Shown: positions 1 through 7,805 of the stretch, piece by piece
How the letters are laid out: every line of letters starts with the position of its first letter
How positions within the stretch are numbered: the stretch's first letter is position 1
NCBI GenBank assembly: GCA_013214575.1
Contig: JABSSD010000103.1
Span: 1 to 41,157, forward strand
From: Paracoccaceae bacterium
GTDB lineage: Bacteria; Pseudomonadota; Alphaproteobacteria; Rhodobacterales; Rhodobacteraceae
Length of the DNA stretch: 41,157 nucleotides
Direction of reading: 5' to 3'
Notes under the pieces: generated by a model
What the model saw: the letters and a program-made list of their open reading frames with translations, nothing else
The model's database searches: none
What the model was told of the DNA's origin: nothing
Translations under genes and position numbers: made by a program

Positions 1-89
1 GGGGCGCCACCCCCAAGTCTGCAGGGCAGCGTCGGTGTCAACCGATGCGCCGGGCAGACGCGGGAGCCTTTGGATGATTTTTCAGAGCT

Positions 90-2222
90 CTAGTCCACCC
101 GCACAGTGGCGCGGGCTGATCTGCCCTCTCCGTCAACCACCACCAGCGCAGAAAATCCACGCCCCGGATTGGGAATCTCAAACTCTCGCAAATGCTGCCC
201 TCGTATCACCGGCCGCCCGTTCGCCAGCACCAGAAACGGCGTGGCGCCGCCGCGCAGTTTCAGGGTCAGCGGGCCATCCTGCAGGGCCAGACGGGCTCCA
301 TCTGGCGGAAACAGCAATTGCGGAGCATCGCTGGGGCCATCAAATGCAGCACCGCGCGGGCGGAACCGGCGCAGCGGCTGGGGCAGCTCGGCAGAACTGA
401 CAATCAAGGTTGCCGGCGGCGGCGGGGGCAGCGGTTCAAAGTCTGGTTTCAGACGTCCAAAGGCCTCGAACAACACCGGCGCTGCCAGACCGCCGCCAAA
501 CACCCCCGGCACCGGGGTGCCATCGGCGCGGCCCATCCAGACGCCAATCACATGGCGGCCATCCCAGCCCAGCGCCCAGGCATCGCGGTGACCGTAAGAG
601 GTCCCGGTCTTATAGGCCAGCACCCCGGCCCGCGCACCCTGCGGCGGCGCCAGCCCGCGCAGGATGTCCATCAACTGCCAAGCCGCTACATCCGACATCA
701 ACCGCCCCTGTTGCCGACGGACCTCATCCAGCCGCAGGGACAGTGCCGGCCCCTGACCGCCAGCGGCCAGCCCGGCATAGAGCTGCACCAGATCCTGCAA
801 GGTGACACCAACCCCGCCCAGCGCAATGGCCAGTCCCGGCACCCCTCCGGGCAGTTTGGGTGTCGCCCCGGCGCGGCGCAGGGCCGCCATGATCCGCGGC
901 GCCCCCAATTCGTTGGTCAGCTTGACCACGGGGATATTCAGCGACAGTTGCAGCGCCTCGCGCACCCGCAGATCGCCGCGAAATGCACCGTCAAAGTTCT
1001 GCGGCGCATAGCCGTCGAAATTCACCGGCCCGTCGTGGATCAGCGTTTCCGGGTGGACCAGCCCCTCATCGAAGGCCAACCCGTAAATCAGCGGCTTCAG
1101 CGTCGAGCCGGGGGATCGCAGCGCCTGTGTCATATCGACAAACCCCAACCGCCTGCTGTCGCGATAACCCGGTGATCCAACCAAGGCGAGCACCTCTCCG
1201 GTCTGGTAATCCGCCACCACCATCGCCGCCGACAGCCGCTCCCCCTGTTGCCGGGTCGCATCCCGCAGCAACTGCTCCATGCGGGCCTGAACCCCCGCAT
1301 CAATGGTCAAATCAAAGCGCTGGGTTTCAGGGTCAGCGGCTAGCATCCGGTCGCCAAGATGAGGTGCCAGCTGGGCAAAGGGCCGCATCTTGCGCGGCAT
1401 GGCCTCAGCCTGTGCCATCCGCATCTCGTCGGCCTCGATCACGCCCTGGCGCGCCATGCGGAACAAAACCCGGTCGCGAGCGGCGCGCGCCATGTCAGGC
1501 GCCCGGTCCGGGCGGCGCCGTTCGGGGGATTGTGGCAGCGCCACCAGCAGCGCCGCTTCCGAGGCCGTCAGTCGCTTCGGTTCTTTGCCGAACCAGGCCA
1601 GAGTGGCGGCACGGATACCTTCGAGATTACCGCCATAGGGCGCATGGGTCAGATAGAGCGTCAGAATCTGTTGCTTGCTGAGCCGCCGTTCCAGCGCCAG
1701 CGCCAGCCGGATCTGACGCAGCTTGCCCGCCCAGCGGCCGGTGCTGCCATCTTCCAACAGCCGCGCCACCTGCATGGTCAGGGTTGATCCACCCGACACC
1801 GCGCGGCGGTTCCACAGCGCCTGTGCCGCGGCCCGCAGCATGGCGCGTGGATCAACGCCGGTATGGGTCCAGAACCGCTTATCCTCGTAGCGCAGCAGCA
1901 TCGACAGATAGTCCGGGTCCACCTGATCGGGATGCACCGCCAGCCGCCAGATGCCGGTGCCAACCGGATAGGCGCGCAGCAACTGACCGTTTCGGTCGCG
2001 GACCTCGATTGAGGTTTCCGCCAGGGTGACCGGCAATTCGGTGCGCTCCACCCAAGCGTTGAACGTGCGCTGTCCAGCGACCAGAAGCACGGCAATTGTG
2101 ATGGCAAACGCCGTGGCCCACCATTTCCTTCTCTTACCCGGCCGATAGGCCGGGTCGCGCCCGACCTTCCTCCCGGAGGGAGGTCGGGCGCGACCCTTGC
2201 TGTTTTGCGGCTCAGTCCTCAC
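90..2222 (-). CDS. pbpC: Penicillin-binding protein 1C (bifunctional peptidoglycan synthase)
   Basis: A 710-residue class A penicillin-binding protein that polymerises and cross-links peptidoglycan at the periplasmic face of the inner membrane. A basic cytoplasmic tail is followed by one membrane anchor (about 34-53). The glycosyltransferase domain carries EDKRFWTH (Glu113) and GGSTLTMQ (144-151). The transpeptidase domain has STLK (Ser373 nucleophile, Lys376), SLN (427-429) and KTGT (538-541). A C-terminal beta domain of the PBP1C type fills about 625-710. The start is GTG, whose last bases overlap the TGA of the upstream A2M gene (GTGA), so translation is probably coupled. This A2M-PBP1C pairing is known from other bacteria. 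Codons 9-24 lie inside a very strong inverted repeat (see the repeat at 2137-2196), which gives an unusual Arg/Pro/Gly-rich N-terminal tail. Confidence 0.95.
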   Translation of the reverse strand: MRTEPQNSKGRARPPSGRKVGRDPAYRPGKRRKWWATAFAITIAVLLVAGQRTFNAWVERTELPVTLAETSIEVRDRNGQLLRAYPVGTGIWRLAVHPDQVDPDYLSMLLRYEDKRFWTHTGVDPRAMLRAAAQALWNRRAVSGGSTLTMQVARLLEDGSTGRWAGKLRQIRLALALERRLSKQQILTLYLTHAPYGGNLEGIRAATLAWFGKEPKRLTASEAALLVALPQSPERRRPDRAPDMARAARDRVLFRMARQGVIEADEMRMAQAEAMPRKMRPFAQLAPHLGDRMLAADPETQRFDLTIDAGVQARMEQLLRDATRQQGERLSAAMVVADYQTGEVLALVGSPGYRDSRRLGFVDMTQALRSPGSTLKPLIYGLAFDEGLVHPETLIHDGPVNFDGYAPQNFDGAFRGDLRVREALQLSLNIPVVKLTNELGAPRIMAALRRAGATPKLPGGVPGLAIALGGVGVTLQDLVQLYAGLAAGGQGPALSLRLDEVRRQQGRLMSDVAAWQLMDILRGLAPPQGARAGVLAYKTGTSYGHRDAWALGWDGRHVIGVWMGRADGTPVPGVFGGGLAAPVLFEAFGRLKPDFEPLPPPPPATLIVSSAELPQPLRRFRPRGAAFDGPSDAPQLLFPPDGARLALQDGPLTLKLRGGATPFLVLANGRPVIRGQHLREFEIPNPGRGFSALVVVDGEGRSARATVRVD
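2137..2196. repeat. GC-rich inverted repeat inside the start of pbpC
   Basis: Two overlapping palindromes are read directly. 2152-2167 is exactly complementary to 2181-2196 (16 bp), and the inner bases 2168-2180 continue the pairing around position 2174, with one wobble, to about 22 bp. A second hairpin, 2137-2143 with 2148-2154 and a GATA loop, shares its right edge. The repeat is entirely within the pbpC coding sequence. It resembles a dispersed palindromic element, but other copies cannot be checked from this window. Confidence 0.7.
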
Positions 2223-5200
2223 CGGACCGTAACGCGGCCGGTTGCGGTGCGGGCGCGGTAGGCTGGGCGGTACATGTCTTCGACCGAGGCCGCCGGATGG
2301 TGGAAACTGCCCGGTGTCACCGCGCGGGCGATATAGCCCAGTGTCACGGTGCCAGTGCCGCGCAGATTGACCGCCGCCAGGAACCGATCTGAGCGGAACT
2401 CGCTATGCTCCGCCTCAGCCAGATCCAGCCAGTCCAGCTCACGCAGATCGCCCGAGCGCAGCAGGTTGGGATTGTCGATCTCAATCCCGGCCGGCAGCGG
2501 GTCATTGACCATCAACCGGGCGCCCAGATTCTCATGCGGGGAGATCCGCAGCACGGTGACAAACCTCTCGCCCACAGCAAAGTCACGGCGCTCAATCGGC
2601 GTCCCGTCCAAGGCGTAATACTCGCGCGTGATGGTGAAGCCGGTGCCGCCCGCCTGCGGCGCCACCTCGGGCACCCCCAGCGTGGTGAGGGTGATATCGG
2701 TGCTGCGCGTCGAGGCAACGGAGATCTCGATCACCTGACCGGTGGCATCCGCTTCGAGCACCTGCACAAAGGCACCGGCAACCGGCTGACCATCCACCAA
2801 CAGCCCCGAATCCTCGGGCGTGTCGATCATCGCCTGCGCCGCCATCAGCGTCCATGCGGCCTCTTGCGTGGAGCGCGGACCGTTCGTGCGGATAAGGCGA
2901 TTGCTCAGGTAATCCTGGTTGATCGCAGTGCTGCCCGCCTCGACGGCCAGCGCCAGAACCGCAGCAGCATCACGCAGGGGAGTGCCAAAATCAGCCCGCC
3001 ACAACGAGGCCTCGGGTCTGGACCGGCCTATCATATCGGAGGCCCGGGTGAACATCTTGTCAGCCCGGGTCTGATCACCGTAAGACGCCAAAGCCGCCCC
3101 CAACTGGGCCGCCGCCAGTGGCGAGTCAAAGGCATCGCCTTTTACATCGGCATAATAGCGCAGATCGCCCATCGATGCGGCGCCTTCGCGGGCCAGCACC
3201 AGCAGCGCATAAGACAGTGCGCGGCCCCCGTGATCAAAGTCAGCCGCGTAATTCACCCGGTTGCGCAGGTTGTCCATCGCCTGGCGAAAGGCCTGATCCG
3301 GCACCATATAGCCCTGCGCCCGCGCCCGGCTGAGGAAATCACTGGCATAGGCATCCAGCCAGAAATAGCCGCTCTCGGCCCGCCACAACCCAAAGGCGCC
3401 ATTGCTGGCCTGTCGGGTCAGCACCTTGGCGATGGCGTCCTGCACCCGCATCTGTACCGCCGGTCCATTGCCCAACCCCGAGGCCTGTGCCACCGAGGAC
3501 AAATACAACAGCGGCATCGCCTTGGAAGTCACTTGTTCGGTGCAGCCATAGGGGTATTGGTCCAGTGAGCTGAGCAGACCGGGCACGTCGAACTTGGCCA
3601 AGGGCCCCGCCGACAGCACGGCGCGGCCAGTTCCGGCGCGCAGATTGGCAAAGACATCGGCGCTAAAGCGGAAACTGTCCCCCGACCCTAGCGAGAAGCG
3701 CCGGGTTTGCGACACCACCGGATCATTGGCCCGCACCGGCAGCCGCAACAGCTGCACCAGCTCTTGGCCGCTGGGGGTGGTCAGGGTCAGCTCAATTTCC
3801 GGATCGCCCACTTGCAGCGCCGATACCGCCAGCTCCAGCGTGACCTTGCCCTGATGGCTCAGCGTCACCGAGGCCGGCAGTTCACCCAGTTGCAGACCCG
3901 TCCCCAGCACCCGCGCTGTCAGCGCCATCTCGCCGCTGGGTCCATCCGCATGGACGATCTCCAGCAGCACCCGGCTGCTGTCACCGGGCGCCAGGAATCG
4001 CGGCCCCGAGGCCGTGACAACCACCGGGTCCCGCACCAGCATGTCCTGTTCGGCCTGCCCCACGGCGCGCCCGGACCAGGCCACAACCATCAGCCGCACG
4101 GTGCCGTTAAAGGCCGGCAGCTCAATCGGAAAGTCGACCGTACCGTCAGCGCCAACCTGCAACGGCCCCGAGAACACCGACATCAGATCCTGGGTCGGTG
4201 GTGGCGATTGCATCCGCATGCCGCTGTCAGCGTCGCCGCCCGAGCGCACCTGCCCAAGGGCTCCGTTCTGGCCGTCAATCAGGCGACCATAGATATCGCG
4301 CAATTCCATGCCCAGACGGCGCTGGCCGTAATAATGCGCCGATGGGTCCGGGCTTTTGAAACCGGTAAGGTTAAGGATACCAAGATCCACCGCCGCCACA
4401 GTCAGCCAGACCTCATCGTCGGCCGCGGCACCGTCAACGCGGATAGTGGCGATCTGCCGGCCCCGGGGGCGGGCCACTTCGGGCACCTCCACGGTGACGT
4501 CAAGCTGCTGACCGGGCTGTTCGATACTGACATGCGCCAGTCCAAGTGCGCGCGCCGGGGTCTGGTCAGTGGCCCCCTCCATTGGCTTGATCACCATGGC
4601 GCTGACATAGGCACCGCTGCCCCAGTCTTCGGTCACCGTCAAAGGAATCACCGAAGCGCCGGCAGGCACCTCGACCGCATGGCGTTCAATCAGCTCATTT
4701 GACATAACTGAGATCAGCGCGGTTCCCGCAGCGCGCGGCACGATGCGCAGATTGGCAGTATCACCGGGCTGATAGGTCTCGCGGTCCAGCGACAGCTCCA
4801 GCCGATCCGGGGATGAGGCCGCATCTGCCGGGGCGTACCAACCGGCGTAGAAAGCCAAGGCAGCCGAGACATGCCCGTCGCCATCCAGCCGCTCGATCAC
4901 CAATTCATAGCGACCCCAGTCTACCGGCTGCGACAGCACCAGCGGTTCGCCTGACAGCGCGACCTCGCCCACGGCGATGCGGGTGCGGCGGGTGGTCGGT
5001 TCCCAGTTCCAGTCGCCGTATAGCTGATACCACTGATAATGGGTGCGCACCCGGTTCAGGGTCCATTTCACCTGCATTGGCATCGCCTGCAGATCAGGGT
5101 TCAGAGCGATCACGCTGAAAACCGCCTCGCTGCCCTCGCCGACAACATCCTCGAACATCGGTTTGATGCCAATGACCGGCGCATCCGGGCGCACCGCAAC

Positions 5201-7660
5201 CGTCAGCTGTCGCTCGACCGGACGGGCCGATCCATCCGCCAGACGGGTGGTGACGGTGGCGGTCATCGGCTTGCCCTTGGTGGCACCAGTGGGGATGTCG
5301 ATCCACACCGTGGCCAACCCTTGGGCATCGGTTGTATCGTTGCCAAAATAGCTGCGTTGGGTGGTGCTTTGCCCGTCGTAGCGGCCAAACTGATAGCCGC
5401 TCCAGCCCTCGACTGTTGCAGCGGCGCGCAGGCTGACATCGCCCTCGATCGTCAACCCGGCCCCCGGTGCGCCAAACAGGTAACGCGCCTCGATGGTCAG
5501 CGGTGCAGTGTCACCGGGGCGCAGACCGCCAGTGGGCAGTTCCTGGGTATAGTCGATCCGTTCGGGCAGAAAATCCTCGACCAGTATCTGGCGGCTGGCA
5601 AGCGCCGGTGCCTTGGGGTCGCTTTTGATGTCCAGACGCCACGAGCCACGCGGCGCCGAAAGCCCAACCGGCAGGGCAAAGACATGACCGCCCAACTGGT
5701 CACCGTCTGAGATATGGCGGCTGTATTCCACCCCGTCCGGGCGCGACAGAATGGCAATCAACGGCAGGCCCTCAATCGCCTGCGCCTTGCTGTCCCGGGT
5801 CAGGGCGGTCACGTTGATGACCTCGCCCGCGCGATAAGCGCCGCGATCCGTGGCCAGGAAGACATCCACCGGCCCCGGTGCCGGGCGGCCCTCGACACCG
5901 CGGTCCGAGAGGTCAAATCCCGGGTCCGTCAGCGACAGAAAGCCAAAATCCGTCTCGCCGCTCTGGGCCAGTATCATCGCCGGAGCAGAAGCCCCGCCAC
6001 CGCGTGACAATCCGGGCGCAAAGCTGGCATAGCCGCTATCATCCGTCATCGCAGTGCCCAGCACCGCATTGGCCCGCGACACCAGCGTGATCTCGACCCC
6101 GGATTTGGCCCTGGCATCAGACAACCCGTTGATCTGCACATGCAGCCCATCGGCGCCCGCCATCGAACTGATCCCCAGATCCGACAGCACAAACCACTGC
6201 GTCGCCGCCGGATTGTCATAGGGATCTGCCCCCGGAATACGGGCGCTCAGGGCGTAGATGCCGACCGGCTGACCGGCAATTGCCTCGGCCAACGGCAGTC
6301 GGGTGGTCATGTCACGGTTCAGATCGCCTTGCACATCGGCGGATCCGGTCCAGACTTCCTGGGCAATTTCCTCCGAGAAATACTCGTCCTGCCATTGCGA
6401 CAGCGGACGGCCAAACAGGCCCTCTTGCAGCGCCCGCAGCAGGTTGCGGTCACTGACCCGCCGCAGTTGCAACTCAACTTTACTCAGGTTGACGGTTTCA
6501 ATCGGCAGCGCCGCCAGATCGGATTTGGGCAGCACATAAGAGCGACCGGGAAACCGCACCGAGGCAGAGCGGTCCCGAACATAATGGGTCAGCTCGATAT
6601 CGCGGTACAGCACCTCGCCATTGGCCGCTGGCAATCCTCGGCGCAGGGTCACGCGGTAGCGCTGCCCATGTTCGGCGCCGTCGATACACAGCTGGCGACC
6701 GCTGGGCTCTGCCACCATGCGGCTGTCCGGCAGTTTCAGGTAATCGCCATAATCCACTCCGGATTTGACCAATTCCTCAGAGAACTCGATACAAATTCGC
6801 GGCGCGGCACTGTCGCTTTCGATGGTGCTGTCCTCGACCCGGAAGCCGTATTTGCCAATTGCAATGTCCAGCATTTCGGCGGTGGTCCGGCGCGGCTGTA
6901 TGTCCTCGGCAAGGCGCAGGACCGGCAACATGTCACGACCACGGCCCAGCGCATCCAGCGCTTTGGCAGCCAGAACCAACGCAGTCGTTCGGGTGCCGCG
7001 ATGCTCACTGCGCAAATAGCTGTTCACCGCTGCAGACAGGGCGCGCTCTTGATATTTACGTTTCTGCGAACTGTTCCCTTGGGTGATGCGCAGTAAATAA
7101 TCGGCGTAATCGGCCCAAAGATCCGGGCGATCACCCAGCGAAACGGCCGCCCCCATCCAGCGCATTGCTGCGGTTTTATTGCCCTCCTGGGCCCGCGCAT
7201 GGGCGACTTCGATCAGCTGATCCAGCTCATAGCTGCCCGCCGGATGGCGCAATCCGGTTTCGCGGGCAAGATCGCTGGCACGTGTCAAATCAGCCGGTCT
7301 CAGAAACGACAACTCAGAGCTGCGGATCTCTCCGATGGCGCGAATCGAGGCTGGTGTTTGGATCTTTTGGGCCGAAAAGGCCCCTACGTAAGGGCTTGAT
7401 TTCCCAATCACACTCTTTGGAAAACAAGAGTTCGACCGGGAATTGAAGGAAAAACCCACACAATTGTCCTGACTTGCGCACACCCGGACACAGCTTTGCA
7501 GGTCGGTATCAAAAATTGATTGTAAATCAGAGCCATAGAAGTCGACGTCTTTGGTCGCGACAAAACGGAAGGGCGGCACGGCTGAGTCCGCCCAAACCGC
7601 TGAAATGGCAGACAAGCTCATGAAAATAAAAACTAAAATTCTAACGCACACAGCAAACAT
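2219..7660 (-). CDS. Bacterial alpha-2-macroglobulin with N-terminal PAN-like domain
   Basis: A 1813-residue broad-range protease-trapping protein, expected in the periplasm. The N-terminus MFAVCVRILVFIFMSL continues to an AVWA/DS cleavage site, a classical signal peptide with no lipobox cysteine, unlike the lipoprotein YfhM of E. coli. A Cys-rich stretch after it (about 30-90) looks like a PAN/apple module. A long array of macroglobulin beta domains follows, then the thioester motif GCTEQ with Cys1373 and Gln1376 preceded by YPY, an alpha/alpha helical thioester domain and a receptor-binding-like C-terminus. Family knowledge: the Cys-Gln thioester covalently captures attacking proteases. An upstream TTG gives four extra residues, but the ATG at 7660 sits 5 bases after GGAGG and is preferred. 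It overlaps pbpC by GTGA. The first 300 bases look more AT-rich than the rest. Confidence 0.92.
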   Translation of the reverse strand: MFAVCVRILVFIFMSLSAISAVWADSAVPPFRFVATKDVDFYGSDLQSIFDTDLQSCVRVCASQDNCVGFSFNSRSNSCFPKSVIGKSSPYVGAFSAQKIQTPASIRAIGEIRSSELSFLRPADLTRASDLARETGLRHPAGSYELDQLIEVAHARAQEGNKTAAMRWMGAAVSLGDRPDLWADYADYLLRITQGNSSQKRKYQERALSAAVNSYLRSEHRGTRTTALVLAAKALDALGRGRDMLPVLRLAEDIQPRRTTAEMLDIAIGKYGFRVEDSTIESDSAAPRICIEFSEELVKSGVDYGDYLKLPDSRMVAEPSGRQLCIDGAEHGQRYRVTLRRGLPAANGEVLYRDIELTHYVRDRSASVRFPGRSYVLPKSDLAALPIETVNLSKVELQLRRVSDRNLLRALQEGLFGRPLSQWQDEYFSEEIAQEVWTGSADVQGDLNRDMTTRLPLAEAIAGQPVGIYALSARIPGADPYDNPAATQWFVLSDLGISSMAGADGLHVQINGLSDARAKSGVEITLVSRANAVLGTAMTDDSGYASFAPGLSRGGGASAPAMILAQSGETDFGFLSLTDPGFDLSDRGVEGRPAPGPVDVFLATDRGAYRAGEVINVTALTRDSKAQAIEGLPLIAILSRPDGVEYSRHISDGDQLGGHVFALPVGLSAPRGSWRLDIKSDPKAPALASRQILVEDFLPERIDYTQELPTGGLRPGDTAPLTIEARYLFGAPGAGLTIEGDVSLRAAATVEGWSGYQFGRYDGQSTTQRSYFGNDTTDAQGLATVWIDIPTGATKGKPMTATVTTRLADGSARPVERQLTVAVRPDAPVIGIKPMFEDVVGEGSEAVFSVIALNPDLQAMPMQVKWTLNRVRTHYQWYQLYGDWNWEPTTRRTRIAVGEVALSGEPLVLSQPVDWGRYELVIERLDGDGHVSAALAFYAGWYAPADAASSPDRLELSLDRETYQPGDTANLRIVPRAAGTALISVMSNELIERHAVEVPAGASVIPLTVTEDWGSGAYVSAMVIKPMEGATDQTPARALGLAHVSIEQPGQQLDVTVEVPEVARPRGRQIATIRVDGAAADDEVWLTVAAVDLGILNLTGFKSPDPSAHYYGQRRLGMELRDIYGRLIDGQNGALGQVRSGGDADSGMRMQSPPPTQDLMSVFSGPLQVGADGTVDFPIELPAFNGTVRLMVVAWSGRAVGQAEQDMLVRDPVVVTASGPRFLAPGDSSRVLLEIVHADGPSGEMALTARVLGTGLQLGELPASVTLSHQGKVTLELAVSALQVGDPEIELTLTTPSGQELVQLLRLPVRANDPVVSQTRRFSLGSGDSFRFSADVFANLRAGTGRAVLSAGPLAKFDVPGLLSSLDQYPYGCTEQVTSKAMPLLYLSSVAQASGLGNGPAVQMRVQDAIAKVLTRQASNGAFGLWRAESGYFWLDAYASDFLSRARAQGYMVPDQAFRQAMDNLRNRVNYAADFDHGGRALSYALLVLAREGAASMGDLRYYADVKGDAFDSPLAAAQLGAALASYGDQTRADKMFTRASDMIGRSRPEASLWRADFGTPLRDAAAVLALAVEAGSTAINQDYLSNRLIRTNGPRSTQEAAWTLMAAQAMIDTPEDSGLLVDGQPVAGAFVQVLEADATGQVIEISVASTRSTDITLTTLGVPEVAPQAGGTGFTITREYYALDGTPIERRDFAVGERFVTVLRISPHENLGARLMVNDPLPAGIEIDNPNLLRSGDLRELDWLDLAEAEHSEFRSDRFLAAVNLRGTGTVTLGYIARAVTPGSFHHPAASVEDMYRPAYRARTATGRVTVR

Positions 7661-7805
7661 GGCACCCTCCAAATTTATCTCAGGCTGTCACGCGATTAAC
7701 CACATGGCAAGGACGACGACGTAGCTAAGCAGGAATACCATTTCACGTTCTGAATTGATCTTGGGTGCTGACCCACCTGTATCGTCGCCGCTGGAGCCCA
7801 TAGGG

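Noticed and set aside
1-89. Left-edge segment before the pbpC stop
   Set aside because: Too short to judge. No complete gene, tRNA or hairpin is evident, and the open frame there continues antisense through pbpC.
7661-7805. Possible small gene between the A2M and hybrid kinase starts
   Set aside because: The minus-strand frame there overlaps the kinase start and has no ribosome site; the gap is better explained as a divergent promoter region.
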